DNA of 64,000 nucleotides from Paenibacillus sanguinis 2301083 = DSM 16941 (GCF_000374825.1 NZ_KB895379.1:62001-126000); one strand, 5' to 3'. Positions 17,899 to 27,970 are shown, counted from the first letter of the stretch. Notes: generated from the letters alone by a model not told the origin. Made by a program: numbers and translations.

Positions 17899-19146
17899 AT
17901 GAGCGAAGTGAGACAAAAAGCGATGCAGGCCAAAGGAGCTATCGCAGAACTGAACCGGTTGACTACGGAACAAAAAAATGAAGCGTTGCTTGCAGCAGCC
18001 AAAGGCCTGGTGGATGGAGCTGCTGCCATCATTGAAGCGAATGCCGAGGATCTTCAGCGTGGCAAAGAGCAAGGCACCTCGGCCTCTATGCTGGATCGGC
18101 TAACCTTGACCCCGGACCGGATTGCAGGCATTGCCGAAGGATTGCGACAAATTGTCGCCTTGCCTGATCCTGTTGGCGACATATTGGAAACTCTGGACCG
18201 GCCCAATGGCTTGCACATCGTAAAGCGCCGTGTGCCGCTCGGTGTCATCGGTATTATCTACGAGGCTCGGCCTAACGTTACAGTTGACGCTATGGGATTG
18301 TGTCTGAAGACGGGAAATGCCGTTGTCCTTCGCGGCGGGTCCTCCGCCCTGTCCTCCAACCGCAAGATTGTGGAGATCATTCATCAGGCTCTAGCCGGAA
18401 CCGCGCTTCCGCCTGATGCCGTACAGCTCATTGAAGACCGGAACCGTGCTTCCGTCGACGAGATGCTTAAATTAAACGGCTTGCTTGATGTAATCATTCC
18501 ACGTGGCGGCAGTTCATTAATCCAGAATGTTGTACAGAACGCTACGGTCCCAGTCATTGAGACAGGTGCAGGCATCTGCCACACCTACCTGGATGCCACC
18601 GCCAAGGTGGAGATGGCCACGGCTATCGCCCTGAATGCCAAGGTACAACGGCCCTCCGTCTGCAATGCGATGGAAACCCTGCTTGTCCATGAAGCCTTTG
18701 CCAAGCAACATCTGGTCGATTTGGCCGAGCGCTTCAAGGAGGCTGCTGTTGAACTGAGAGGGTGTGAAGAGACCACACGCCTGATTCCTTGGGCCATTCC
18801 CGCCACGGAACAGGATTACGCCACAGAATATAACGACTACATTTTGAACGTCAAGATTGTCCGTAATCTGGACGAAGCTTTGGAGCATATCGCCCGGTAT
18901 GGCACCAAGCATTCGGAATGCATCGTTACAGAGGACCATGCTCTGGCCGAGCGCTTCCAGCAGGAGATAGACGCTGCAGCCGTATATCATAATGCCTCCA
19001 CTCGCTTTACCGACGGCTTTGAATTTGGCTTTGGCGCCGAAATCGGCATCAGTACACAAAAGCTCCATGCCCGGGGACCTATGGGCTTAACCGCATTGAC
19101 TTCAAGCAAATACATCATTCAAGGGAACGGCCAAATCCGGCAATAG
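17899..19146 (+). CDS. proA: gamma-glutamyl phosphate reductase
   Basis: Second step of proline synthesis: NADPH-dependent reduction of glutamyl 5-phosphate to glutamate semialdehyde. It has 415 residues and an aldehyde-dehydrogenase-like fold. IYEARPNVTVDA, GNAVVLRGGSSA and VIETGAGICHTYLD are visible, and the catalytic Cys is in the KVQRPSVCNAMETLLVH segment. ATG follows GAGGAGG. It is the second gene of the operon. Confidence 0.97.
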   Translation: MSEVRQKAMQAKGAIAELNRLTTEQKNEALLAAAKGLVDGAAAIIEANAEDLQRGKEQGTSASMLDRLTLTPDRIAGIAEGLRQIVALPDPVGDILETLDRPNGLHIVKRRVPLGVIGIIYEARPNVTVDAMGLCLKTGNAVVLRGGSSALSSNRKIVEIIHQALAGTALPPDAVQLIEDRNRASVDEMLKLNGLLDVIIPRGGSSLIQNVVQNATVPVIETGAGICHTYLDATAKVEMATAIALNAKVQRPSVCNAMETLLVHEAFAKQHLVDLAERFKEAAVELRGCEETTRLIPWAIPATEQDYATEYNDYILNVKIVRNLDEALEHIARYGTKHSECIVTEDHALAERFQQEIDAAAVYHNASTRFTDGFEFGFGAEIGISTQKLHARGPMGLTALTSSKYIIQGNGQIRQ

Positions 19147-19196
19147 TGCCGGAGGCCCCCTGTTCCTATTCTTACGCCTAAGGAGGTTATCCATCT

Positions 19197-20057
19197 ATGA
19201 ATTCCAATGAATCACTGGCTTCCGCTTCAATATGCTTCTACGGAGCGGGCTCCATGGCTGAAGCCATCGTACGCGGACTGCTGCACAAGCAGGTGGCCCG
19301 TGCCGAACGCATCATGATGCAGAACCGTTCCAATCAGGAACGGCTGTCCTTCTTAACCAAGCAATATGGCGTTATTACCGCCAACGATGATGAGAGCAAG
19401 CAGCAGCAATTACGCCAAGCTTCTATCATTGTTCTGGCCATGAAGCCCAAGGATGCTGGTGAGGCGTTAAGCGCTCTTGGCCCGCTGCTCCGCCAAGATC
19501 AACTGATCGTTTCCTTGATCGCCGGATTGTCCATCTCCACCATGCAAGCGCTGCTGGGCAACAAAGCAGCCATCGCTCGCACCATGCCCAATACGTCCAG
19601 TTCTATTGGATATGGGGCAACGGGACTGTCCTTCTCGCCAGAAGCTACGGAGGTACATCGGGCTCAGGCGCTGTCCATGTTCGAGGCTGTAGGTATCGTC
19701 AGCGTCATTCCCGAGCAGCAGATGGAGATTCTGACTGGCGTATCCGGCAGTGGACCAGCATATGTATATTATATGATGGAAGCTATGATCGCCGCAGGAA
19801 TCGAAGGCGGCCTGTCGCCGGAGCACGCCCGCGAGCTAACCGTGCAAACCGTGCTTGGCGCGGCATTGATGATGCAAGCGACCGGCGAAGAGCCCGTTAA
19901 GCTTCGTGCGGATATAACTTCCCCGAATGGTTCCACACAAGCTGCCATTGACGTGCTGGCGTCTAGCGGCTTCCAGACGAGTATCAAAGCAGCCGTACAC
20001 CGGGCTGCCGAGCGTTCCCTGGAGATGGGCGAAGCCGTGAAGCAAGCATTGCTATAA
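19197..20057 (+). CDS. proC: pyrroline-5-carboxylate reductase
   Basis: Last step of proline synthesis: NAD(P)H-dependent reduction of pyrroline-5-carboxylate. It has 286 residues with an N-terminal Rossmann domain (FYGAGSMAEAIVRGLL) and the family signature in the MPNTSSSIGYGATGLS and GSGPAYVYYMMEAMI region. ATG follows AAGGAGG. It completes proBAC. Confidence 0.96.
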   Translation: MNSNESLASASICFYGAGSMAEAIVRGLLHKQVARAERIMMQNRSNQERLSFLTKQYGVITANDDESKQQQLRQASIIVLAMKPKDAGEALSALGPLLRQDQLIVSLIAGLSISTMQALLGNKAAIARTMPNTSSSIGYGATGLSFSPEATEVHRAQALSMFEAVGIVSVIPEQQMEILTGVSGSGPAYVYYMMEAMIAAGIEGGLSPEHARELTVQTVLGAALMMQATGEEPVKLRADITSPNGSTQAAIDVLASSGFQTSIKAAVHRAAERSLEMGEAVKQALL

Positions 20058-20094
20058 GCTTGATCATTCAAGCAATGACGGGAGGAGGAGACCG

Positions 20095-20766
20095 ATGGAG
20101 TTTGAAGCCATCACGCTGGAAGAGAAGCAGCAGGCTCTCAGTGATCTGGAAGACGTCAAGGAGCAATTAACCGCCCGTGGCCAGCTTCCGGCGGCTAGCG
20201 GCAGCCTGTCAGTTCGAGTTGGGGATTACAGGCCAAGCAAGTTCTATTTCGCGGTTACTGCTCAGCAAGATGCCCGGGAAAAGTCCCGGTTGCCCTCACG
20301 GGGACTTTTTCTGTTTGCCGATTCCACCGGCTCCCCCTGCCATTCAACCCTTCTGCTCCCCAGCGACGATGCACCCCTGCATGCCAAGCTGTACCGCATA
20401 ACAGGCTGCACAGCGATCATTCATGCACATACCGTATTCGCTAGCGTTCTGGGCGATTACTACGGGGATAACGGATATATCCGTGCCCAAGGTCTGGAGT
20501 TGATTAAACAGCTTGGGATTTGGGAGAAAACGGCCGAAGCTCGCATCCCCGTATTATCTAGCAACGGCTCCATTTCAGCCATAGCAAAACAACTCCCCCA
20601 GGTCGTCGATACGCGTATGCCGGGGCTCATACTGCGAGGTGGCGGGCTGTATGCCTGGGGAGATGGAATCCATCAAGCCAAACTGCGGCTTGAAGCTATG
20701 GAATTTATCTTAGAGGCGCAGTACCGGTCTCTGCTGCTGCCTGCCAAGCCTTACCCTGGCAAGTAA
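20095..20766 (+). CDS. mtnB: methylthioribulose-1-phosphate dehydratase
   Basis: Class II aldolase-fold zinc enzyme of methionine salvage; it dehydrates methylthioribulose-1-phosphate. It has 223 residues. PAASGSLSVRVG and the zinc-binding HAHT (IIHAHTVFASVLG) are clear, and the C-terminus matches MtnB (GLYAWGD, AKLRLEAMEFILE). ATG follows GGGAGGAGG. It lies 37 bases after proC with no terminator between, so it is probably read through from the proline-regulated transcript. No other salvage kinase or isomerase is adjacent. Confidence 0.9.
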   Translation: MEFEAITLEEKQQALSDLEDVKEQLTARGQLPAASGSLSVRVGDYRPSKFYFAVTAQQDAREKSRLPSRGLFLFADSTGSPCHSTLLLPSDDAPLHAKLYRITGCTAIIHAHTVFASVLGDYYGDNGYIRAQGLELIKQLGIWEKTAEARIPVLSSNGSISAIAKQLPQVVDTRMPGLILRGGGLYAWGDGIHQAKLRLEAMEFILEAQYRSLLLPAKPYPGK

Positions 20767-20802
20767 GAGCCAGAGTTAATGCAGCACCTTTGTGCAAGCC
20801 AG

Positions 20803-20854
20803 GCAAGAGGTCCGTCTCTGAGGGTGCTGCTCACCCGTGAGACGGACCTCTTGC
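20803..20854. terminator. long perfect hairpin between convergent mtnB and gcvH
   Basis: A 16-bp perfect inverted repeat (GCAAGAGGTCCGTCTC and its complement) encloses a second hairpin GGGTG/CACCC. Neither strand has a T run after it. It probably limits read-through in both directions, but the class is uncertain. Confidence 0.5.
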
Positions 20855-20887
20855 TAATGGCCTTCCAATTGAATGCTTTGCTTTGGA

Positions 20888-21285
20888 TTATCTATCAACA
20901 AATGCCGCATAGGCTGTGGCATCCATCAGTCTGGACAAGGCGATGTTCGGGTCTTCCTTCAGCCGAATATGCACCATCCAGCCCCCATCATAAGGCTCTT
21001 CATTGACAAGCTCCGGCGCACTCTCCAGTTCCCCCCATTAATCTCAAGAACGATCCCGCTAACCGGTGTGAACAAATCAGCCACCGTCTTGACAGATTCA
21101 ATCGTCCCGATGACATCATCCATCTCGATTTCTTGCCCTGGGTCCGGTAATTCCACAAACACGATGTCGCCCAGGCGATGCTGAGCCAGATCAGAAATCC
21201 CTATCTTTACAGTTCCATCACCCAAGTCAAGTACCCATTCGTGCTCCTCACTGTACCCCACCTGTTCCCTGATCTCATTAGCCAA
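20888..21285 (-). pseudogene. gcvH: glycine cleavage system H protein, frameshifted
   Basis: Lipoyl carrier of the glycine cleavage complex. The N-terminal two thirds are intact: YSEEHEWV, ISDLAQHRLGDIVFVELP and the lipoyl-lysine motif GTIESVK. After VSGIVLEINGG the frame is lost at a run of six G (plus-strand C at 21031-21036). In the next frame ELESAPELVNEEPYDGGW continues with the expected C-terminus to a stop at 20888. The total of 398 bases is one short of 133 codons, so a seventh G would restore a normal H protein. Start TTG 21285 follows GAGGAGG. Either a real null or phase-variable allele, or a homopolymer error. Confidence 0.88.
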
Positions 21286-21410
21286 GCGATCTCCTCCTCT
21301 ACCGACTGGTCTGCTCCACTCCAAGCCTATTTTAGGTTCAGATTATGATAAACCCGGCCTTCGTGTCAAGAATATTAACATAAATACAGGAGATTGGCAT
21401 CCGACTGAGA

Positions 21411-21641
21411 TCATTTTCGACCATTGTTATTGCGTTTTTCCTTTTCACTACGTTCCCGATTTTGGAGGGTAATCAACAACTCATACGCATCCTCCGGGCT
21501 ATGCATGGCCTTTTCCGCCTCTTCCGGCGTTATTTCAATGGTGCGATAGCGGATGAACAAGCCTCCCTCATCATAACTAAGCAAGTATCGTCCGTTCTTC
21601 TTGGCAATGAAAATACCACATTTTGAAAACAACGCACTCAT
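21411..21641 (-). CDS. small conserved protein of unknown function
   Basis: A 76-residue protein, not recognised. The N-terminal part is strand-rich (CGIFIAKKNGRYLLSYDEGG), the middle has ITPEEAEKAMHSPEDAYELL, and the tail is charged (Glu/Lys/Arg/Asn). ATG follows GGAGGAG with good spacing, which supports a real gene. It has no signal peptide or membrane segment. It is followed on the same strand by gcvH after 125 bases. Confidence 0.7.
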   Translation of the reverse strand: MSALFSKCGIFIAKKNGRYLLSYDEGGLFIRYRTIEITPEEAEKAMHSPEDAYELLITLQNRERSEKEKRNNNGRK

Positions 21642-21988
21642 CTAAACTCCTCCATCCGTTTCTCGCGATGCGCTTTTGTAATTGTACAGCATGGCGAGCT
21701 GCGCCTTGAATCATCGGGCTGGAATCATGTTTGTATTTCATGACGACAGAGGTTATCGGAGTTTCCCCCTCTTCCCTATCTTACTCCCAAGTACAATATA
21801 CCCTTTTGCTTCACCTTTTGAATCGGCTTTCCTCCAAACATCAACAGCTTCGTGTGAGACAAATTTTGTTAATCTATCAAATCAGCCAATATTACGTTAT
21901 TAAAATTAACACAATATATGTTCAGTTCACTAAGAAAGCGCTTAAATTTATAAAATAAAATATTTTTTATTATTTTGTGATAAGTTTG

Positions 21989-22017
21989 TTGACATTAAAA
22001 CGAAATTTAAGTATTAA
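21989..22017 (+). promoter_or_regulatory. predicted gcv operon promoter
   Basis: Consensus TTGACA, a 17-base spacer and TATTAA, ahead of the glycine riboswitch. The preceding 350 bases (21642-21988) are AT-rich; I see no gene there. Confidence 0.75.
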
Positions 22018-22031
22018 TGAGATGTATACGT

Positions 22032-22270
22032 CGCGGTTGAACGCAGAAGGAGAGATTACATGCACAAGTGCATGGTAACGCCGAAGGAGCAAGCCGTTGT
22101 ACGGTGAATCTCTCAGGCAAAAGGACTTCTGCCGGACGCATCTCTGGAGAGAATTCGCACAGAATGATGGATGTAGGGCGAATCACCCAAGGGGTAACCT
22201 GTAGGTAGAAGCACAGTTTTCATGTGAGTCTGACAGGGTAACTCTCAGGTACAAGGGACAGAGCTGAGAA
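22032..22270 (+). ncRNA. tandem glycine riboswitch
   Basis: Two glycine aptamers in series. The first contains GAAGGAGAGATTAC, CGCCGAAGGAGCAA, GAATCTCTCAGGCAAAAGG and CTGGAGAG. The second contains CACCCAAGGGGTAACC, AACTCTCAGGTACAAGG and GACAGAG. It should turn on gcvT-gcvPA-gcvPB when glycine is in excess. Confidence 0.95.
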
Positions 22271-22284
22271 AGACCGTCATGCCC

Positions 22285-22317
22285 CAGGCATGCGGAATTT
22301 CTTTGCCTGTCTTTTTT
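22285..22317 (+). terminator. riboswitch expression-platform terminator
   Basis: CAGGCA/TGCCTG stem followed by TTTTTT between the second aptamer and gcvT. An alternative pairing with the upstream CATGCC is possible, as expected for a switch. Confidence 0.55.
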
Positions 22318-22371
22318 GTGTTGCATGGCAATGACCGAAAATACGGCCTGCTGGCCCATGAGGTGATGAGA

Positions 22372-23514
22372 ATGAGCAAATCCCAATGGCTGAGAACCCC
22401 GTTGTTTCCTCGTTATGCTCGTTATGAGGGGGTCAGATGCATCGATTTCGGCGGTTGGGAGCTACCGGTGCAATTTAGCGGTATCCAAAAAGAGCATGAA
22501 GCCGTTCGTGAGCGCGCAGGCCTGTTCGATGTTTCGCATATGGGCGAGTTTTACGTTGCAGGCCCTGAGGCTGGAGCCTTCCTGCAGCAGTTGACAACCA
22601 ACGATATAAGCTCGCTTCAGCCCGGCAAAGCGCAGTATACCTTCCTGTGTTACCCGGACGGAGGGGTGGTGGATGATTTGCTGATTTATATGCTGGAGCA
22701 AGACCGATACATGCTGGTCGTTAACGCCTCCAACATCGATACGGACTGGGAATGGCTGCTCCAGCATGCTCCCCCTCAAGGTGTCGCTCTCCGCAATGCG
22801 TCGCCCGATACCGCCTTGCTGGCCTTGCAAGGGCCCCTCGCGGAGTCCATACTGACTTCCTTGTGTGAAGGAGCACAACCTGCTTCCTTGCGTCCCTTCA
22901 CCTTTATTCCGGATGCGCTGGTAGAGGGAATACCTGCATTAATATCCCGTACAGGATATACCGGTGAAGACGGCTTTGAGCTGTATGTAGCTGCAGAGCA
23001 TGCCCCAGCGCTATGGGATACGCTGATACAAGCAGGCGAACCTTTGGGGCTGCTGCCTGCCGGTCTTGGTGCAAGAGATACGCTGCGGTTTGAGGCAGCT
23101 CTGCCGCTTTACGGCCAGGAGCTTAGCGCAAGCATCTCGCCGCTGGAAGCAGGGCAAGGCCGCTTCATCAAGTGGAATTGCGGGGAATTTATCGGGCGCG
23201 AAGCGTTGAGCAAACAACGGGAGAAGGGAATTTCCCGAAGTCTGGTTGGCTTGGAGATGATCGATCGTGGCATTCCAAGGGCCCATTACCCTGTTCATGC
23301 TGCTGGTTTGAAATCAGCCATTGGAGAAATCACAACGGGGACCTACTCCCCTACCTTGAAAGCCAACCTTGGCCTGGCCTTGGTCCACCGCGCTTACGCT
23401 GATATCAATCAGCTTGTTGAAGTCGAAATACGCGGAAAACGACTACAAGCCAAAGTCATCTCCCTCCCCTTTTATCAACGAAATCGCGGAAATCGCGCTC
23501 CCATACATCACTGA
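22372..23514 (+). CDS. gcvT: glycine cleavage system T protein (aminomethyltransferase)
   Basis: Transfers the methylene group from aminomethyl-lipoyl GcvH to tetrahydrofolate and releases ammonia. It has 380 residues with folate-binding family blocks GLFDVSHMGEF, RTGYTGEDGFELY and GLGARDTLRFEAALPLYGQEL. ATG 22372 follows GAGGTGAT. The open frame extends upstream to 22279, but that part overlaps the riboswitch terminator and is leader. First gene of gcvT-PA-PB. Confidence 0.96.
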   Translation: MSKSQWLRTPLFPRYARYEGVRCIDFGGWELPVQFSGIQKEHEAVRERAGLFDVSHMGEFYVAGPEAGAFLQQLTTNDISSLQPGKAQYTFLCYPDGGVVDDLLIYMLEQDRYMLVVNASNIDTDWEWLLQHAPPQGVALRNASPDTALLALQGPLAESILTSLCEGAQPASLRPFTFIPDALVEGIPALISRTGYTGEDGFELYVAAEHAPALWDTLIQAGEPLGLLPAGLGARDTLRFEAALPLYGQELSASISPLEAGQGRFIKWNCGEFIGREALSKQREKGISRSLVGLEMIDRGIPRAHYPVHAAGLKSAIGEITTGTYSPTLKANLGLALVHRAYADINQLVEVEIRGKRLQAKVISLPFYQRNRGNRAPIHH

Positions 23515-23533
23515 AAGGAGTTGTTCCGAACTT

Positions 23534-24898
23534 ATGCCAAAACATCGTTATCTGCCATTAACCGAACAGGATCGCAGCGAGATGCTCAGGACTATCGGAA
23601 TCGATTCCGTAGAGGCCTTATTCGCTGATATTCCAGAGTCCATCCGGTTTCGGGGGGAGCTCCCCGTGTCCTCCCGCTTGGATGAATATTCGCTGACCCG
23701 ACATATGGCTGGCTTGGCGGATCGCAACGCCGATAGCGACCGTTACGCCAGCTTTCTGGGCGCGGGAATTTACGACCATTATATTCCTTCCGTCATCCAG
23801 CATGTGGTTTCCCGCTCTGAGTTCTACACCGCCTATACCCCGTACCAGCCGGAGATCAGCCAAGGCGAGTTGCAGGCCATCTTTGAATTTCAATCGTTTA
23901 TTTGTGAACTCACGGGACTCAAAGTCGCCAACGCCAGCATGTACGACGGGGCGACAGCACTCGCTGAAGCCGGATCGCTAGCCGCTGCGGCTACCAAGCG
24001 CAAACAGCTTATCGTGGCCCGCACTGTTCATCCTGAAGCTCGTGAGGTACTAGCTGCCTACGCACGTGGCCTAGGCCTGGACATTGTTGAAATAGGCTGG
24101 CATGACGGGGTGATCGACCACCAGGCACTAGCTTCTGCCGTCTCGGCCGATACGGCCGCCGTACTGATACAGCATCCGAATTTCTTTGGCTCTCTGGAGG
24201 ATATCCAGGCTATCGGCGAATTGGTTCATGGCCACGGTGGTCTGCTGGTCGTCAGCAGCAACCCGCTCTCACTCGGTTTATTGGAGGCTCCTGGAAAATT
24301 GGGGGCAGATATCGTTGTAGGGGACGCCCAACCCTTGGGCATTGCACCCTCCTTCGGCGGGCCAACCTGCGGCTTCTTCGCCGTATCCGAGGCCAATATG
24401 CGCCGCATTCCTGGACGAATCGTCGGACAGACGACCGATCGGAACGGCAAGCGCGGCTTTGTACTGACGCTGCAAGCCCGCGAGCAGCATATCCGCCGTG
24501 AGAAGGCCGCTTCCAACATCTGCTCCAATCAGGCTTTGCTTGCTCTGGCAGCCTCGGTATATTTATCGGTCATGGGCAAGCAAGGCATGGCTGATGTAGC
24601 GGAGCTGAATTTGCAGAAGAGTCATTACGCTAAATCCTGTCTCACCTCCATCCCAGGTGTCGATTTAGTTTTTCAGGCTGCCACCTTTAACGAGTTCGTC
24701 ATCCGGTTGCCAGAAGAAGTTGATCCAAGGCTCCTTCAACGTAATTTGCTTGAGAAAGGCTTCATCGGCGGCTATGATCTGGGCCCAAGTTATCCCGAAT
24801 TGCCCAATCATGTACTGATTGCCGTCACCGAAAAACGAAGCAAAGCAGACATCGACCAATTTGCCAAGGTTATGGAGGAATGGATATGCGGAGCATGA
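23534..24898 (+). CDS. gcvPA: glycine dehydrogenase (decarboxylating) subunit 1
   Basis: N-terminal half of the split P protein, which decarboxylates glycine with PLP and loads the aminomethyl group on GcvH. It has 454 residues. Family blocks include [34 protein letters not shown] and [14 protein letters not shown] 23534 lies 19 bases after the gcvT stop, with AAAGGAG upstream; the open frame continues into gcvT but that part is out of register with the family. Confidence 0.95.
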   Translation: MPKHRYLPLTEQDRSEMLRTIGIDSVEALFADIPESIRFRGELPVSSRLDEYSLTRHMAGLADRNADSDRYASFLGAGIYDHYIPSVIQHVVSRSEFYTAYTPYQPEISQGELQAIFEFQSFICELTGLKVANASMYDGATALAEAGSLAAAATKRKQLIVARTVHPEAREVLAAYARGLGLDIVEIGWHDGVIDHQALASAVSADTAAVLIQHPNFFGSLEDIQAIGELVHGHGGLLVVSSNPLSLGLLEAPGKLGADIVVGDAQPLGIAPSFGGPTCGFFAVSEANMRRIPGRIVGQTTDRNGKRGFVLTLQAREQHIRREKAASNICSNQALLALAASVYLSVMGKQGMADVAELNLQKSHYAKSCLTSIPGVDLVFQAATFNEFVIRLPEEVDPRLLQRNLLEKGFIGGYDLGPSYPELPNHVLIAVTEKRSKADIDQFAKVMEEWICGA

Positions 24899-26406
24899 GA
24901 GAAAACGATTCGGAGGAAAAATTGATCTTTGAACGCAGCCGGCCCGGGCGAATTGGCTATTCCTTGCCCCCATGCGATGTTCCCGCCACGCCAAAGGAAA
25001 ATTTGATTCCAGCATATATGCTGCGTAAGGAAGGCTTAGCATTTCCCGAAGTCTATGAGGTAGACGTCATTCGGCACTACACAGCCCTCTCCCGTCGCAA
25101 TTTCGGTGTGGATAATGGCTTTTATCCACTGGGCTCCTGCACCATGAAATACAACCCCAAAGTGAACGAGGACGTAGCCCGTTATCCGGGTTTTGCCAAG
25201 ATTCACCCCTATCAACCGGAGGAAAGCGTACAGGGCGCTCTGGAGCTGATGTATACCTTGCAGCAGGACCTGGCCGGAATTACCGGTATGGACGCTATAA
25301 CCCTACAGCCGGCCGCCGGCGCCCATGGCGAATGGACAGGACTGATGATGATAAGGGCTTATCATGAAAGCCGGGGTGAGCAGCGAACCAAGGTTATCGT
25401 TCCCGACTCATCTCATGGCACCAATCCGGCAAGCGCTTCTGTAGCGGGATTTCAAGCGGTCACGATCCCTTCAACAGCCAAAGGAATGGTCGACTTGGAT
25501 GCCCTGCGGGCGGCCGTCGGTGAAGATACCGCCGCACTCATGCTCACCAACCCGAATACCCTTGGTTTGTTCGAGGAACATATTGTAGAGATTGCCGATA
25601 TTGTCCACCAGGCTGGAGGATTATTGTATTATGATGGAGCCAATTCCAATGCCATCCTGGGCATTACGCGGCCCGGGGATATGGGCTTTGATGTGGTGCA
25701 TCTCAATTTGCATAAGACCATGAGCACCCCGCATGGCGGCGGTGGTCCCGGTGCCGGGCCTGTTGGCGTGAAGCAACGGCTGATTCCCTTCCTGCCAGAA
25801 CCTTTGGTCGTCAAGAACGATCAGGGCCATTATGCTATCATCGGGAGCCGAACGGAGAATCACGGCTCTGAAGGAACAGGCAGCCCGGTATCTACCCACT
25901 CCATCGGTCGGGTAAAAGCCTTCTACGGCAACTTTGGCATCCTGGTCCGCGCCTATGCCTACATTCGCAGCTTTGGTTCAGATGGACTCCGCCAGGTATC
26001 GGAGGATGCTGTGCTGAACGCCAACTATATGATGAAGCGGTTGGCACCGCATTACAACATGCCCTATCCAGAGCAACGCTGCAAGCATGAATTTGTCATG
26101 TCAGGCAGCAGCCTGGTACCCTACGGTGTCCGAACTCTCGATGTCGCCAAACGCTTGCTGGATTTTGGATACCACCCGCCAACCATCTACTTTCCACTAA
26201 ATGTGGAGGAATGTATTATGATCGAACCAACAGAGACGGAAAGCAAGGAGACATTGGACAGTTTTGTCGATGTCATGATTGCCATCGCCAAAGAAGCCAA
26301 AGCAACCCCCGAGCTGCTGCATAATGCACCTTATACTACGCCTGTGACCCGCTTGGATGAAACCGGGGCCGCACGCAAGCCTGTGCTGAACTGCACCTGC
26401 GGATAA
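24886..26406 (+). CDS. gcvPB: glycine dehydrogenase (decarboxylating) subunit 2
   Basis: C-terminal, PLP-binding half of the P protein. It has 506 residues. The PLP lysine is in [34 protein letters not shown] and [11 protein letters not shown] are also visible. It overlaps gcvPA by 13 bases. ATG 24886 is chosen because GGAGGA lies seven bases upstream; ATGs at 24880 and 24895 (the latter an ATGA overlap with the gcvPA stop) are possible. Confidence 0.95.
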   Translation: MRSMRENDSEEKLIFERSRPGRIGYSLPPCDVPATPKENLIPAYMLRKEGLAFPEVYEVDVIRHYTALSRRNFGVDNGFYPLGSCTMKYNPKVNEDVARYPGFAKIHPYQPEESVQGALELMYTLQQDLAGITGMDAITLQPAAGAHGEWTGLMMIRAYHESRGEQRTKVIVPDSSHGTNPASASVAGFQAVTIPSTAKGMVDLDALRAAVGEDTAALMLTNPNTLGLFEEHIVEIADIVHQAGGLLYYDGANSNAILGITRPGDMGFDVVHLNLHKTMSTPHGGGGPGAGPVGVKQRLIPFLPEPLVVKNDQGHYAIIGSRTENHGSEGTGSPVSTHSIGRVKAFYGNFGILVRAYAYIRSFGSDGLRQVSEDAVLNANYMMKRLAPHYNMPYPEQRCKHEFVMSGSSLVPYGVRTLDVAKRLLDFGYHPPTIYFPLNVEECIMIEPTETESKETLDSFVDVMIAIAKEAKATPELLHNAPYTTPVTRLDETGAARKPVLNCTCG

Positions 26407-26420
26407 CGTTACAGGAAAGA

Positions 26421-26456
26421 TCAAGGCCCTCCTCGTACGCACAAGGAGGGCCTTGA
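26421..26456. terminator. bidirectional hairpin between gcvPB and uppP
   Basis: A 13-bp perfect stem (TCAAGGCCCTCCT and its complement) with a 10-base loop lies between two convergent genes. T runs are weak on both strands. Confidence 0.7.
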
Positions 26457-26467
26457 CTATAGTTGGA

Positions 26468-27304
26468 TTAGAAATAAATAACCCAGATCAGAATTGCAAG
26501 CACAATGCGGTATACCGCAAAGGGAAATAGCTTGATCCGATCAATGAGCTTCAGGAAGAAGCGGATCGACAATAACGCGAACACAAAGGCGCTAATAAAA
26601 CCGAAAATAAAAAATGGCAGAACCTCCGGTGTAAAATATTGCAGATTTTTCATTAAGGATAACGCACTGGCTCCAGCCATAATTGGCACTGCCATAATAA
26701 AGGTGAAGTCAGCCGCCGCCCGGTAGCTTAATCCAAGCAGCACCCCACCGGAAATCGTCGAGCCTGAACGGGAAAAGCCAGGCCAGATGGATATACACTG
26801 GAACAGCCCGATCATTAAGGCCTGCTTGTACGAAATTTGATCCACCGTTTCCGTATATACACGTTTTGGCCTGTATCGGTCTGCAGCAATCATCAACAGT
26901 GCGCCAACCACCAGGCCGATCAACACCGTCATCGTAGAGAATAAATGTTCGTCGATGAAATCCTCGAATAGCAAGCCAAGAATCCCCGCCGGGATGAGAC
27001 CGACAATAACCTGCATCAGCTTAAGCCGCGGCCCCTCAGATGGACGGCGTCCGGGCATAAATCGCGACAAGCCCAGCAAGTCAATAAATCGATTGCGAAA
27101 TACGACCAGCACCGCCAAAATCGAACCGAGTTGAATGACTACCTTAAACGTGTTGGCAACGTATTTGGAGGCCAGCAGCTGCTCGGTTTGCAGCCACATA
27201 TCATCTACAATAATCATATGGCCCGTCGAGGAGACAGGAGCAAATTCCGTCAGCCCTTCCACCAGGCCCAATATGATAGCCTTCATGATTTCCCAAAAAC
27301 TCAT
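26468..27304 (-). CDS. uppP: undecaprenyl-diphosphatase
   Basis: Membrane phosphatase (UppP/BacA family) that recycles undecaprenyl pyrophosphate, the lipid carrier of wall synthesis; overproduction gives bacitracin resistance. It has 278 residues and about eight membrane segments. Signatures are EGLTEFAPVSSTGHMI and WPGFSRSGSTISGGVLLGLS. The first motif has Ala where Leu is usual (EFLPVSSTGH), a mild change. ATG follows GGGAGAGG. Confidence 0.96.
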   Translation of the reverse strand: MSFWEIMKAIILGLVEGLTEFAPVSSTGHMIIVDDMWLQTEQLLASKYVANTFKVVIQLGSILAVLVVFRNRFIDLLGLSRFMPGRRPSEGPRLKLMQVIVGLIPAGILGLLFEDFIDEHLFSTMTVLIGLVVGALLMIAADRYRPKRVYTETVDQISYKQALMIGLFQCISIWPGFSRSGSTISGGVLLGLSYRAAADFTFIMAVPIMAGASALSLMKNLQYFTPEVLPFFIFGFISAFVFALLSIRFFLKLIDRIKLFPFAVYRIVLAILIWVIYF

Positions 27305-27352
27305 TGTTACTACCTCTCCCTTAGACTATCCTTGATTTTCTTGGTTGCTATT

Positions 27353-27970
27353 TTACTGGGCCATGTTATTTTTGCGTTTACGCAACCATAAAAGCAGCAG
27401 GACTATTCCGCCAATGGCAAGAATAATATAGGCAAAATGCGAATAAACGTCCATGAACTCAACGATTTGTTCCCATGAGCCCCCAACAGCAGCCCCAACC
27501 CACACCAGCGTAATATTCCAGATCAGCGTACCTATTGTGGTGAATAGCAGGAACAATCGGAATTTCATTTTTGCCATCCCCGCAGGCACAGAGATCAAAC
27601 TCCGAATCAAAGGAACCATACGACAGAACAGCACCGTCCAATAACCGTAGCGCTCAAACCACCGATCTGCCCGGCGGATATCCTCCTTCTTCAATCGTAA
27701 GAATCGCCCATAACGTTCAATCCAGCCCTCCAGCCGGTCTACATTGACCAGATAACCAACGCCGTACAGAATAACAGCACCCAGTATAGAGCCTAATGTC
27801 GAGACAATAATGATGCCGGGTACCGTCAGGCTGGTATAGGTGGTCATGAAACCTCCGAATGTCAGAATCACCTCTGATGGAATCGGAGGAAATACATTCT
27901 CCAGAGCGATGAGCAGGAACACGCCAAAATAGCCAAACTGCTCCATAAATTCCGTAATCCAGTTATTCAC
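27353..27970 (-). CDS. DedA-family membrane protein
   Basis: A 205-residue DedA/SNARE-associated family protein with four to five membrane segments. The signature ENVFPPIPSEVILTFGGFM is near the N-terminus and FCRMVPLIRSLISVPAGMAKM in the middle. Members act as lipid flippases, including recycling of undecaprenyl phosphate, which fits the neighbouring uppP 48 bases downstream. GTG start follows GGGAGG. The specific lipid is inferred. Confidence 0.92.
   Translation of the reverse strand: MNNWITEFMEQFGYFGVFLLIALENVFPPIPSEVILTFGGFMTTYTSLTVPGIIIVSTLGSILGAVILYGVGYLVNVDRLEGWIERYGRFLRLKKEDIRRADRWFERYGYWTVLFCRMVPLIRSLISVPAGMAKMKFRLFLLFTTIGTLIWNITLVWVGAAVGGSWEQIVEFMDVYSHFAYIILAIGGIVLLLLWLRKRKNNMAQ

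Noticed and set aside
22279..22371. N-terminal extension of gcvT
   Set aside because: It overlaps the riboswitch terminator and has no family similarity; ATG 22372 has a proper ribosome-binding site.
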